Source: Antrodiella citrinella
Lineage: Eukaryota; Basidiomycota; Agaricomycetes; Polyporales; Steccherinaceae
Direction of reading: 5' to 3'
Length of the DNA stretch: 32,034 nucleotides
NCBI GenBank assembly: GCA_004802725.1
Contig: SGPM01000311.1
Span: 1-32,034 of the forward strand
Positions 1 to 10,975 of this stretch are shown piece by piece (position 1 is the first letter of the stretch; every line of letters starts with the position of its first letter). The notes beneath the pieces were generated by a model. It did no database searches. It saw only the letters and a program-made list of their open reading frames with translations, and was not told the origin of the DNA. Both the position numbers and the translations under genes were made by a program.

Positions 1-1018
1 CATTTATTTACCTTTATTTGCTATTTTTACTGTTTGTTACATGGCAGCGCTTATATAAGCGTCTCGAAGTAAGAAACCGTATAGAACGGGTTCTTTACCT
101 ACCCTTTCACCGGTAGATACTTACCGACCGTTAATTACACCCCCTTATACTTTCTCACCGAGCCCTACTTTGATTCACTGTGGCCTGCCAAAGTCTGCAA
201 TTTCGACGATATGGTGTGGTTCCTTGGCAACGATAGTTTCCTCGGTTACACGCCATGGGTCTGCTCATATTTGACACGTATATCGACTATTGGCGGTGAG
301 CTTCGACAACTTCTGACCGCTTGTTCATCTCAGCAGGACAAACAGCGGCAAGATCGTTACGCCACTGCTGTGCTGTCTCTCCATCTCCGAGACTTGTTTA
401 TGCGGCATGCATGCACTTCACCGAGCTCCCTTTCTTCCTACACCGCAGCTCTTTGACGTATATAGCAAGCATCTGCATTGCTAACGGTTTGTCCTGTGCA
501 ACGAACGGAAGATCGTGTAAAGAGCCAAAAACGGTAAATATGTTGCCATTGTTGATCCTATAGTGTCATTCAATATGCAATCAAAGGTGTTCCCAGCCAT
601 CTAGGTTGACATAGCACACATTGCTGAAGACATATTAACAGCGACCGTTGGTCGACTCACAGCTTGGTGACAGTCCGCGACGTTCGACTTGGTCTTGCTC
701 GTAGTCTCAGGGTCAAAGTAAGGTAAGTGCATTCCCATTCTACCATAGACGTCAATATCTAACTTCCGACTCTGATTGCCGTGGTCCTTCTTCGTCTCGC
801 AGACAGATGGACCTCACGAAATTACTGGCAACATTGGCAAAAATTGGTCACCACGTCGCTCTGAAAAAATGGAAGTTGTGTTATTAGGCATCGTTGGTTC
901 CTTTGTACACTTCGTGTAAGTGGTGCACGCAGTCCGTCTCGTCGGTGTTTACGTATCGTATGCTCACTCGTGTTAGTTGTTAGGCAAATAACGTCGCACA
1001 CGGCGACGTGGATGCTAC
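1..1018. other. Leading non-genic stretch
   Basis: I see no supportable gene here. The open frames are short, have no family signature, and cannot be joined by convincing GT-AG introns into a recognisable protein. The last part (about 700-1018) is probably upstream DNA of the tyrosinase gene. Part of a neighbouring gene or old transposon debris could lie in the first 500 bases, but I cannot show it. Confidence 0.4.
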
Positions 1019-1025
1019 TATAAAA
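1019..1025 (+). promoter_or_regulatory. TATA box of the tyrosinase gene
   Basis: The sequence TATAAAA lies 67 bases before the ATG at 1086. That is a plausible distance for a fungal core promoter with a short 5' leader. It is a motif match only. Confidence 0.5.
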
Positions 1026-1085
1026 CGCCAGGCACAGCGCTGAGGAATTCTTGAACCCCACCCCCTGCAGTCTCAAGTCTCAAGT

Positions 1086-3234
1086 ATGTCTCGATTCATC
1101 GTTACTGGAGCACAAAGTGATCAGGTTCAAGGCGCACCTTCTGTCCCCAATAGACGCGAGATAAATGATTTGATAAAAGACGATGTGCAGTTCTCGCTGT
1201 ATATTCAGGCCCTTGGTGCGTGGCTTTGTTTTGTTACAATGCAAGCTTTTCATTGATACCAGTGAAAATAGCCGCGATGACTACACTCCTTCAGCAGGAC
1301 AAATTGTCATTCTTTCAAATTGGTGGTATCCACGGGCTGCCTTACACCCAATGGAACGGTTCGGGCGATACTGAACCCTTCCCACAATCTTGGGGAGGGT
1401 ACTGCACTCACGGGACTGTCATCTTTCCGACGTGGCACAGGCCGTACGTGGCATTGTTTGAGGTATGCTGAATTTTTCTATCGATGACTGCAGTTGCTGA
1501 TCAAAAATGTATTGCAGCAACTACTGCAGCAGCATGCTGTATGCATTGCAAAACAATATCTGAACGAAAATCGCTGGATCGCGGCCGCAACTAGCCTCCG
1601 GGCTCCTTACTGGGACTGGGCGAGCAATATTGTTCCTCCTCCTGAGGTTCTCGAACTAGAGGAGCTAACAATCACAACACCGCGGGGGCGCGAAAAAGTC
1701 AAGAATCCCCTCTTACGGTACACATTCGACCCTATCGATCCCTCGTTTCCCGAACCTTATGATGCGTGGAAAACTACCCTCCGACGTCCCACCAGCAAGG
1801 ATGCAAACGCCACTAGTAACACCAAAGAGCTGATCAGGTACTGAGCATACGCAGTTGAAATATGACTTATGCTGATCAACCTTTTGTAGAGAATTGGAGG
1901 CTGAAGCGGTCAACATCCGTGCTTCCACGTACTCGTTGCTCTCTCGCGTGCGCACCTGGCCTGAATTTAGCAACCATGCTGAGAACGGCGGAAGCACCAA
2001 CAGCATTGAGTCAATACACGATTCAATACACGTTATGACTGGAGGCGACGGGCACATGGGCGATCCGGCGACCGCTGGTATGACGTTTGCGCTTCCATAC
2101 TGTTTCGTCAGACTCATCATGACGGGTCACACCTAGGATTTGACCCCTTGTTCTTCTTACACCATTCCAACATAGATCGTCTCTTGTCACTCTGGTCTGC
2201 GTTGAATCCTTCCGTCTGGGTGACTCCAGGGTCAGCCGCAGATGGCAGCTTCACTATTCGCAGCGACTCAGTTGTTGACGGATTGACAGGTAGATCACGT
2301 GTTTTGATGTTCACGACTACGGCTCATGTTTCTTTGTCGCCACAGATCTTACGCCATTCTGGAACTCTCAATTTTCTCATTGGGTTTCCACGCAGACCAC
2401 GGATACCGTGCAGCTAGGTTATACTTATCCAGAATTCAGCGATTTAGAGTTGACCGATCCCAGCAAAATTCGGCTCGAGATTGCACGCAAAGTCTCCGAG
2501 CTTTACGGAGGCACGGCTCAGACCAATATTCTCGCTACTCCATCTACTCCTAACGCAGGTGACGTGTCAGTCGACAGTAAAGATGGTCTGCATCCAGGCG
2601 ATGTTGGCGCTGGAATGTGGGATTGGACCGTCCGCGTCCGTTTCAAGAAATACGAACTTGGCGGCAGCTTCCAAGTCCTAATCTTCGTCGGCCCCGTACC
2701 TGAAGACTGCGCCGAGTGGGGGACATGTACAACGTATGCCGGTGCGGTGCATGCCTTTGTGAATTCTGTCGCGGCGCGGTGTCGGAATTGCCGTCAGCAG
2801 GCCGATGTGGAGATCCAAGGGTTCGTCAACCTGAACGAGGCGATCGCGTCTCGGGCTGGTTTGGGATCTTTTGCTCCTCGCGAGGTTGCGCCTTACCTCA
2901 CCCGTGAGCTGAATTGGCGAGTGCAAAGGGTGCGTGCGGATATTTGCGTCGAAGTGCTCTGAGACAGCTAATGAATGTATTGTTTCAGGGAAACCGTACC
3001 TCAGTCGCCTTGTCTGAACTCCCTTCGCTCGAGGTCAGCGTGTTCTCTACTCCGCTCACGCAGGAACCAGGCGAAGTCTTTCCTACTGCTGGTGAAGCCT
3101 GCCACCACCACCATATCACATTCGGTCGTGAGGGTGGTTGTCGTTGTTCCCATGAGCATGATCATGCTGGTATGTCGACCCGTGACGTGGACAAAGACCC
3201 TGTTGGCTCTTCGCGTGGATGTATTGTGTCTTGA
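1086..3234 (+). CDS. Tyrosinase (polyphenol oxidase), 7 exons, about 606 aa
   Basis: This is a type-3 copper enzyme that oxidises monophenols and o-diphenols to quinones, as in melanin formation. Exons: 1086-1215, 1263-1462, 1518-1837, 1890-2077, 2137-2289, 2346-2929, 2989-3234; the sum is 1821 nt. The CuA site shows H67 (IHGLPY), H93 in YCTHG and H102 in FPTWHRP. C91 two residues before H93 is placed like the cysteine of the fungal Cys-His thioether bridge. The CuB site shows H260 and H264 (HDSIH) and the HH pair 288-289 ([10 protein letters not shown]). The C-terminal shielding domain follows, including KYELGGSF. No signal peptide is visible, as usual for basidiomycete tyrosinases. The last exon is His- and Cys-rich and ends in CIVS, a CaaX-like motif. 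The ATG at 1086 gives an N-terminus (MSRFIVTG) matching the family. The gene appears intact; a TATA box lies at 1019. Confidence 0.93.
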
Positions 3235-3556
3235 TTCTGTATAGAACGCATTCTAAAAGCGCCCATGTCTCATTGCAATTGTCAACAAAAGGCCCAAACC
3301 CGACCATACTCCCACAGGTTCACACAGGTATATACGACAACGTTGTCTTATTTGATTAGGCGTGTTCCTCAGCAGTACGAGGCTGACTTCCTCCGCGTCA
3401 TTGTCAGCCGGTTCTTACACCAGTGTATTACCGCGACATGAGTGCCGTCATTGTCGTCACGCTTCCATGGACGTCGTATTACTGACCGCGGAGGAAGCAT
3501 GCACGTTTCGTCGCTTTCTAGCCCCCAGAAGGTCTTGACAATAACGTCTGAACCAG
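3235..3556. other. Tyrosinase-aldolase intergenic region
   Basis: This 320-base stretch holds the 3' flank of the tyrosinase gene and the promoter side of the next gene. Both genes read rightwards. I see no further gene in it. Confidence 0.5.
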
Positions 3557-3563
3557 TATAAAG
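3557..3563 (+). promoter_or_regulatory. TATA box of the class II aldolase-like gene
   Basis: TATAAAG lies 75 bases before the ATG at 3632 and is followed by pyrimidine-rich DNA. This is motif evidence only. Confidence 0.5.
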
Positions 3564-3631
3564 ACCCCACCATCTAATACCAAATTGCCACTACAATCTT
3601 ACCTTTCCTCTCAGCTTTCTAGGAGATCCCA

Positions 3632-4725
3632 ATGTCTTTACCCGACAACGACGACGTGTCTGCCAGAGTTGTCAAAGGCGGCACCCTTCCACGTCCTCCC
3701 GTCTTCCAAGACAAGAACGAAGAGAGGGAGTGGCTAAAGTTCCGATTGGCGCAAGCTTTCCGTATCTTCGGTAGGTGTTCTCATCGAGGAATGTAGTCCT
3801 ACTTCTGCTCACGATACATACGGTGTAGGTAGCCTTGGGTACGATGAAGGTCTCGCGGGACATATCACAGTCAGAGATAACATCCGCCCTGACTGCTTCT
3901 GGGTTAACCCGATGGTACCCCTATCCCTATCTATTCCATATCTTTCTTGTATTTACCATTTCCCATCTGCCACTAGGGCAGACACTTCAGCCTCATCCAG
4001 CCCGAAGACCTCCTTCTCGTTGATCACGACGCCAATATTCTCGAAGAATCAGGACCGCACAAGCTGCTCAACACCGCTGCTTTCATGATTCACTCTGAGA
4101 TCCATAAAGCTCGCTCGGACGTTATGTGCGCTGCACATTCGCACTCTGTATACGGAAGGGCGTTCTCGGCGTTGGGCAAGGAGCTTGACCCGATCACACA
4201 GGATTCCTGCGCGTTCTATAAGGTCCGTCAGCCGTAAAACAATTGAAACAGAAGAGACAGGGTGCTCATGGGTCTGATAGGATCATGCTGTGTATTCGTC
4301 CTTTGGAGGTCTTGTGCTCGATGCAAATGAAGGCGCGGCTATCGCGAGAACCATAGGTAACAAAAAGGTAAGCGCCTCAGTTCCCAGCTACTCAAAGCGA
4401 ACCCCTCTAATACCGTTCATAGGCCGTCATCTTACAAAACCATGGTATTCTAGTTGCCACAGCTTGCATCGAAGCGACGCTGCACTATTATATTGCTCTC
4501 GACAAGTCTTGCATGGTCCAACTCCTGGCCGATGCTGCGGCTGCAGGCACGGGTGGTCGAACCGTTAAAGCAGCGCCCGCGGACGCATTAAACTCATACA
4601 GCATCGTCGGGAAGGTCTTTCCTGTTGGTTTCTTCTCTGCCTTGCCCCATTTCCAGCTCCTGGAGAAGAAGGAGGGAGTCAGCTTCAAGTTCAGCGAGAC
4701 GGCGACTGTGACGCATTTGGTGTAG
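3632..4725 (+). CDS. Class II aldolase/adducin-domain protein, 5 exons, about 286 aa
   Basis: Exons: 3632-3770, 3829-3914, 3977-4222, 4281-4367, 4423-4725; the sum is 861 nt, in frame throughout. The product carries a class II aldolase/adducin head fold: an early SLGYDEGLAGHITVRD segment, WVNPMGRHFSLI, a His-x-His pair in AAHSHSVYGRAF, and a third histidine in ILQNHGILV. Those histidines correspond to the Zn ligands of fuculose-phosphate-type aldolases. The length fits stand-alone fungal members, which are usually annotated only as class II aldolase/adducin proteins and whose substrate is generally unknown. No signal peptide or membrane segment is seen, so it is probably cytosolic. It follows the tyrosinase in the same direction, but nothing shows a shared pathway. 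It appears intact. Confidence 0.9.
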
Positions 4726-5697
4726 CGATTTCTTGTAAAATCTAGACGTCTGTTACTTTATCTCCTGCACCCATGAATTGAGCATATACTTCATATTCAT
4801 CATGTCTGCTGCAATCAAAAACCGGAATTTCCAGTGCTGTAGAGCGGGAAGCGCTGAATGGAAAGACTGTCGGCCATGACTCGGCATATGCCGACAGTCT
4901 ACAATTTGGTTTGGACTTGACACTGCTGATTCAAATGCGTCCGACCCCAGGCTGGTATCATTCGCTCTCAAGGACAAGACACTCATTACGAAGTGAATAT
5001 TTCGACCGTGTGCCTTATCGTAAGTACTAATGTTCTTTAAGGACGTCACTCCATGATCAAAACTCTGCTAGCCTAGGCCAGTCACTTCAAATTGAGAGGG
5101 ACAAGTGCCAACATATCACTCATCTCGAGCTCATGCTGAAGTACTGGGACACTCACAGTATATACCGAGGACCGAGTCGTCTCTAACACTGAGGCAGTAA
5201 TTTCACCACGTAGGTGATCCTCAAACCCTGACAAGCAAATTCGGTGGGAGCGCTTCGTTCTCAGAATATGTCGGACGTGTCCTACACGAACTATTCCGCA
5301 GACTCTCACAAGATCCCTTGCCTCTTGTGATGACAAACAAGCACCGTCGACTTTTTGTAAATTACCAAACCGATTTCTGGCCTCCATTCACGTTACCCAT
5401 ATCCAAGACGGTGGCCTTCGGAAATTGAAGATGTGCGTGACAATAGAGTTGACATGATTGTGCGTAAGTGATATACCTCCCGATCAACTGTGCACACTCT
5501 GAGCGTCCCTTTCTCACTTCAGATTTCGTCATGCTCTTGATGACCGAGCAGGCGGGCAGTCCATACTTCACGAGCCCGAGTTTCTGATAATGAACCCAAG
5601 ATTCGACACCAAACTCTCGCACAATTCTAGGTCGAAAACCGTCGCACACAACTCCGCGCTGTGACTTATTAAATTCCGTTTGCTAATCCAATCATAG
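4726..5697. other. Gap with a hairpin and no clear gene
   Basis: Minus-strand frames of roughly 95-100 codons occur (4753-5049, 5082-5387, 5362-5649), but I recognise no domain in them and they do not splice into one convincing protein. The missing 5' exons of the DUF6534 relic should lie on the plus strand here, and I cannot find them. A perfect 11-bp inverted repeat sits at 4864-4900. Confidence 0.4.
4864..4900. repeat. Perfect inverted repeat, 11-bp arms
   Basis: The left arm at 4864-4874 (AGACTGTCGGC) is the exact reverse complement of the right arm at 4890-4900, with a 15-base spacer. It could form a stable hairpin in RNA or be a small transposon footprint. It lies in the intergenic region about 140 bases after the aldolase stop. 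Confidence 0.7.
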
Positions 5698-6282
5698 GTG
5701 TTGTTCGATTCTCTCCCTCATCACGGTAAGTCGAGTCCAAAACTGCGACGGATGCCGGTATGAAGCTTACCCAACGGTCCTTCAGTTCTTCATCCTGCCG
5801 AACTCTCTCATGTTCGCAGGATTCCTACAGATGGCTAGCAAGAGTAAGTTGTCTGCCACATACTGTTTTTTGATTCACGCAAACAGTGTATGCCAACGCC
5901 TTCCTCGGAACGTGAGTTCTCATTTTGCCTACCGCTTCATACCTCTGACCGCATCGTCCGCTTAGCTTGAACGTCGGAGAGCGTCTGCGTATGCAAGGCT
6001 GCCAAAGTGGCGGTACGTGAGCTGCCGAGCTTCGAAAAAAGCAACCAGGGCGATAGCTGCAGTGACCTGAAAGGGGTTCGTGCTCCAATCAAAACCTTGT
6101 ATCACGATGCTGGGACTGACTTATTGTCGTATAGCCATGCAGCAGAGTCGCAAGATTGAGATCTTTCGACCTCACGTCAAAGTCGTGGCGACGGGAAAAA
6201 ACATACTGCGTCCTCCGAGCAGCACCAGGTGTTCGACCTCGAGGAACCGATAGAGCTGACCGAAGTCAAGCATGTTTTGTAG
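5698..6282 (+). pseudogene. Truncated DUF6534 multi-pass membrane protein remnant
   Basis: Five consecutive segments with good splice signals read as the C-terminal part of a DUF6534 protein, an agaricomycete seven-helix family of unknown function. Segments: 5698-5725, 5786-5843, 5887-5911, 5966-6012, 6135 onward. They join to give ILSLITFFILPNSLMFAG, then MYANAFLGTLNVGERLRMQG, the family's typical last helix and following N-A-R-like motif. The upstream helices are missing. In the last exon the frame that leads to a family-like tail (IELTEVKHVL, stop at 6280-6282) is one base out of register with the entering frame. The shift maps to the run of six A's at 6196-6201, so one A appears lost. I read it as a decayed 5'-truncated gene; a sequencing error in the A run would explain the shift but not the missing 5' half. 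Confidence 0.65.
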
Positions 6283-6457
6283 TAATGTAGTATATTATAC
6301 TGTTCGCGGGTTACGTGCTAGCTATGTTATTAGATGCACAGACAATCCTTCACCCCAAGTGCACATTGATCATCTGCAAGCTTGCGAACAAGGTGTGGGC
6401 ATACATGACCCCAGCACAGAGGTCATCGATCATCTCTAATGTAAACGAGTAATCAGA

Positions 6458-7838
6458 CTATGCCCCCCTCGAAAACATGTCAGTGGACCGGTCACTCACC
6501 GATTGCATGCCATGATCTACAAGCTGAACTGTTAACACGTTCATAGCGTGCAGCTGAGGAAGGCGTCGTTTGATCAACTCGACGTCATGTATGTAGTGAT
6601 CTGAGCGAATAGGGCGACGTCCAGTATTGAGTACAACAAGTACCTGGACGGTACCTGGACGAGCCCCAAGGGCTTTGTCGACTCGTGCCCATTCAAGACC
6701 CAGATTGACCAGCAAGATTGGATTCTTGGAGCCATCATAAGTAATGCGGAAAATGACATGACGTACACGCCATGGCGATTCTGCGATGGTACGGAGTAAG
6801 GAGTTCATATGTTTTCGGGTCCGCTCCGGTGGCCCATGTAGTGGTTTGAAGAGGGTGCAGGATAGCTCCAACGAAGTGAGTTCGGTGCAGTTGGAAAGAT
6901 TGTACTACGGTAGTGGTGAATTAGTATGATCAAATAGCGACCATGTTCCAAGCGATGTATACCTTCTGTACTCTTCCGCTTGGCTCATGTTTATTGAGCA
7001 GTCTCAGTGTCGTGAGGTGGCGGCAGGTTGAAACAATGAACTCGTCAACAAGTTCCTCGCATCCAGGAATTGTCGAATTGATCCAAATATCCAAATATCG
7101 TAAGGTTGTGACACCGAAGAAGTGTTCCAAGACAGATCCAGAGTTTGTGAACCGCCGTTCTTGGATGATCGACAACTTTTGCAGACCTAGTTGATGCATT
7201 CCGGCGGACCGGACCAACCGTGAGGGAATCGGAGTCGTGGAGCATACGTCGTAGAGTTCTAGTTCATCCAGGGAAGAGAAAGCAGCCATGAGGTCCAGGA
7301 ATGGGGAGCGGGAATGTGGATCTGGTGTCAAAGCTAGTTGCAAATCTTCCGAATCGTTCGTCGTGTACAAGACCCTCGTGAAGATGAGTGTTCGAAGTGG
7401 CCTCTTCGCGTCCCTTGGATCGTCCTCTCTGTGGTTATTAGAAGAGCGAATGAGTCGCGCACCCTGCAGATGAAGCTTCTGCAAAGCAGGCAACTTGCGC
7501 AAGATGAAGAGGATGTCGGACGTAGAGACTACCACTTCGTTGTGTTGCACCGTCGCTCCACCCAGTCTCAACTCTTTAACGGATTCCATTGCCATCAAAG
7601 CGGGGGAGCGAGGCATGCCAAGGAAGTGGACGAAGGCGGAGATGTTGGAGGAATTCCTGTTCATCGCTGTATCGGTGACAGCGAGGCTTCGAAACAAGTG
7701 GTAGTATACAGCAATGCGCCATTCGTGATCGCGCGAAAGTAGACTGCAAGCTGAGAGCGAATGTTTGTCGAGATGATTGAAAATGAGGTCCTGTATTTCT
7801 CGAGGTATCAAGATACGCCTGGTTTCCTGTAGTGCCAT
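6458..7838 (-). CDS. F-box protein, 2 exons, about 440 aa
   Basis: Exons: 7838-6963 and 6904-6458, with a 58-nt intron at 6905-6962 (GTATAC...GTAG). Exon lengths 876 and 447 are both multiples of three. The N-terminus (IPREIQDLIFNHLDKHSLSACSLLSRD) is an F-box: Leu/Ile-Pro start, hydrophobic spacing, and the CSLLSR motif. The rest has irregular leucine-rich stretches such as LPALQKLHLQG. F-box proteins recruit substrates to SCF ubiquitin ligases through Skp1; the target is unknown. It is divergent from the F-box gene at 8457 and related to it (compare DILFILRKLPAL with DVVSVLSFLPNL), which suggests an inverted duplication. It is probably one of the large, poorly conserved agaricomycete F-box set. 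Confidence 0.8.
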
Positions 7839-8456
7839 CAGGATTCAGCTTCTCCAGTCAAATGCAAGTGATGAAGACATCACTGACCTGCGATACATGA
7901 CCCGAGTACATATCGGATAGAGAGGTGCACTAGTATACGCTACAGTGTGTCGTAGGTGGTTCGGACTCCGAATAAATCATTCGCGTGGCCCCGGGCCACG
8001 ATGATCTTGGTAGCGCTCTCGTGCTAGTAAAGTGAGACTGTGAGTATATATATATAATCACGCTGTGTACATACCTTGGTCAGACAACTTATACTCTGAC
8101 AAAAAGGATCACTTTATGAGTAGGACTCAACTCTTGCTGCCGCCTGCGCCAAGTCTGCGCACCGATTATAAGAGACACGATACGGCAATTCCCGAGCTTC
8201 TCGGATTGGGAATCATTGTTTTCTCCATGGAGCGCCGTCCCTTCCGCTGGCAGTACTTACTGCTATTCTTCCGTCTTTGACTCTTCTCCTCGTTCATATC
8301 ATCTTCAGCCTCCTTCCCCTGGCAACCGTCAAAGCTTCGTAGTGAGTACAATTATGCCATAGGTATTTGAAATGCTCATGATCATGCTATACCTCAGTAT
8401 ACCATTTGCATTCGAGCAATCATCGGACTCATCGCCAGTAACTCAGTCGAGTCGAG
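7839..8456. other. Shared upstream region of two divergent F-box genes
   Basis: No gene is visible in these 618 bases. The region must contain both promoters. A short palindrome (arms CGTGGCCC / GGGCCACG) lies at 7984-8000 and a TATATATATATAA tract at about 8046. Confidence 0.5.
7984..8000. repeat. GC-rich palindrome between divergent F-box genes
   Basis: Two perfect 8-bp arms flank a single central base. The symmetry could suit a dimeric DNA-binding factor serving both divergent promoters, but it is short enough to occur by chance. Confidence 0.4.
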
Positions 8457-9899
8457 ATGCGCTTACCTGGCGAACTCGTGGACCTCGTCCTTGGTCATTT
8501 AGATCACAACAGAAAGGCTCTCAAAGCCTGCTCTCTGGTCTCACACCAATGGCATGGATTCGCCCGACCTCTGCTCTTCTTCGATCTTACCATCCAACTG
8601 CACGGCGCGCGCCCCCCACATGCAGTCTCCGCCTTCATTCATTCCAACTCTTCGTCAAACTTGTTACCGCTGATCAAGAAATTGACACTCACTGGACCCA
8701 AACCACTATCACAGATGATAGTAGAGGTCGATGGCTACATTCTTTCTATTGAAGATGTCGTCAGCGTCCTCTCATTCTTACCCAATCTCCGCACTCTGAC
8801 GCTGGCACATCTGGATATTCACTGGTCCGAGCCTGCTTCGCACTTCTCACGTTATATAGACACAGAGTCGCTGACTCGGATACCGGTCCTGGAGAGACCT
8901 CTAGAGGAATTGCATGTACACTCGGACAGCTTCGATACGACCCCGGGTCTGAGCTCCCAGGCGGGCAGCCGCAGTTTTGTCGACCTATTGAACATGTTCA
9001 CATCGATCAGGACGCTCTGTCTGCAAGGCGGAAAATTTCGGGAGACGGCCGTGACTATAAGTTCTTTTCTGCCAAGGAACTGTAGCCTTGACCTGTCAGC
9101 TCACGTCGCTGTCGAACGGCTGGAGGTGGACGGAAGCGGCTTGGAGGGCAGAGCTAATTCTGCCCTGTTCGAAATTTTGACGCTTTCACATGCCGTGAAG
9201 ACATTGTCGTATGTCTCGATGAAGGGATATTCCGGACTTCTAGCGGGAAGATTTCTGCCACGGATCCCCCATCTTCGGTCCATCCAATTGCAGTATCCGA
9301 CGGAGCTCCAGAGTGTGTTAATGCGCTGGCACCTGGTTTGTGTCGTCCTATTGCACACACGGGAGTGATCTAACTGGCTCTCATACAGTACGATGTCTCA
9401 GTATTGACGCAACTCTCCTCGCTGCACTTAGTCACCCAACTCAAGAACAGCAGCTTGGATTGGCAGCATGCTGGACCCGCAGACGTGGCCGCCACGTTGT
9501 TGCACACGATCCTCCGGTCGCCATCAATTGCAAGTCTCCTGGAGTACACAATGGAGTTCAGGTACTACCAGTACGATCTATTCAGCTTTGGTCGGCTCTC
9601 TAGTTTCGCAGATCTGAGCACAAAATGGCATGATGTGGACACAATGTTGAGCTCCAAGCCAGGCTCTGTCAAAGTCACGGTCATAATCAAGGAGATGATG
9701 GACGCTAAGGTTATCGGTATGGGTACTAAGCGCAGGCTCGAGAAGGAGGGTGCGGAGGTTCGGCGGCTGCTGCCTTTGCTCGACGGTGCGAAGCGCCTTC
9801 AGGTTGTTAAAGATGGTAAGTCGTCTACTCTACATGGCGGCAGGATACTCAGCCTGATCAACTGTCACAGTCATTGCTCTTCAGGACTGCTCGGGGTAG
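8457..9899 (+). CDS. F-box protein, 3 exons, about 444 aa
   Basis: Exons: 8457-9335, 9389-9815, 9871-9899; the sum is 1335 nt. The start MRLPGELVDLVLGHLDH followed by LKACSLVSHQWHGFARPLLF is a textbook agaricomycete F-box N-terminus. Leucine-rich stretches follow (LRTLTLAHLDI, LRSIQLQYP). The small last exon is chosen because removing the intron at 9816-9870 replaces a low-complexity read-through with a short tail that lines up with the end of the divergent paralogue at 6458. The predicted role is substrate recognition in an SCF ubiquitin ligase, target unknown. A decayed relative lies at 24990-25280. Confidence 0.82.
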
Positions 9900-10229
9900 G
9901 CCAGGTGCCCATTGCAAAGGGACCTGCTCTCGGGTACTCTAGGCTATTGTACTACACGACCCTTCCTACTCAGGCAGTCACAGCCGGACTCTAGGCGGAG
10001 AATAAAGCTAGATCGCCGTCTAACGAGAGCATCTTGATGCGTGGTGCGCCGCCTTCTTCCACGACGCTACAAGGCATCGCAGCGGGTCAGCACCGTACAC
10101 ATGCGGTCGTGGTCATTAAGGGAGTGCTCACGTCGCAGAGGCGTTCACCCTCGCCGTACCCGTCGCACAACGCGGTGTCCAGCTGAACGCAGTGGATATC
10201 TACGCGCAATCAGCCCACGGCACACCTCT
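9900..10229. other. Gap between F-box gene and unknown small gene
   Basis: No independent gene is supported. The minus strand could carry a further 3' exon of the 10230-10580 gene: an open stretch follows a possible acceptor near 10200, but its phase does not match the only good donor. Confidence 0.35.
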
Positions 10230-10580
10230 CTAAACCAGACAAACGATCCGACTCACCCTTCTCTCTCCACTTTCTCCTTCCTCTTCCTCGCGCTCCTCTT
10301 CAAAATTCACCTCATCTCCCCACACCTTCCTCAACCCCACCAACGCCCTCTTCAGTCCCTCCTTCTTCACCTCTTGTCCACACACGAGACCCGTCGCATC
10401 CATGGCGAACGTGTTCGCGAAGCGCGTGGAGAACAAGTCGATGGGTCCGTGACCCAGCCGGGTATTGTTCATGGATGCGGGGAGGTGCAGGAAGGTGGTG
10501 TGTGGGACGCTGAGGATGGATGTAAGGTGTGTGCGGAGGAAGGGTGGGTCGCTTTGCGAAGGAGGGTTTCGGGGATACAT
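10230..10580 (-). CDS. Small conserved-looking protein of unknown function, about 116 aa
   Basis: A continuous minus-strand frame starts at ATG 10580 (MYPRNPPSQSDPPFL). It has the composition of a real protein: a folded-looking core with SLNNTRLGHGP-like and TRFANTFAMDATGLV segments, then an acidic-basic tail. I do not recognise the family. The 3' end is uncertain, because a good donor (AGG|GTGAGT, near 10247) occurs just before the stop and a second exon may exist. It is divergent from MBF1 with 395 bases between the starts. The plus-strand frame over the same DNA is an antisense shadow. Confidence 0.5.
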   Translation of the reverse strand: MYPRNPPSQSDPPFLRTHLTSILSVPHTTFLHLPASMNNTRLGHGPIDLFSTRFANTFAMDATGLVCGQEVKKEGLKRALVGLRKVWGDEVNFEEEREEEEGESGERRVSRIVCLV

Positions 10581-10975
10581 GGTGGTGGTGGGTATATGAA
10601 ATGCAGATGAAAGTGCTATGAGAAAAGAACTTTCGTGGAGAGGGTTGACGTCAGAACTCTCACTGTCAGGTCCGCCATGTTTTGCTACGAAACCAGTAAC
10701 AGGACATACTCCAGAACCATGTCACAGTACTATGTATGCAAGAAAATAAGATATGTTTTGTCGAGGTCTGGGGACAATGAGTAGGGATCGCTCGCGTGCA
10801 CCGAAGCGCCGGCGTCGGTAGCGGTTACGCCACGCTGACTCAATCCCTCTCTCTTACCACCACAGCATAAAGCCTCGCCTTCCCCGCATTCCTCATCTTC
10901 GTCCTCACACATACGTAGACGTTCTTCGTTTAGACAACTCGTACACCCTCACACCTCTAATACAAATATCAAGCA
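10581..10975. promoter_or_regulatory. Bidirectional promoter region of MBF1 and the small unknown gene
   Basis: These 395 bases separate divergent start codons. Pyrimidine-rich DNA (about 10840-10905) precedes the MBF1 start, as is common for highly expressed fungal genes. I see no clear TATA box close to either start. Confidence 0.45.

Noticed and set aside
10041..10610. 189-codon plus-strand frame
   Set aside because: Low-complexity Arg/Ser/Leu composition antisense to the better-looking minus-strand frame at 10230-10580.
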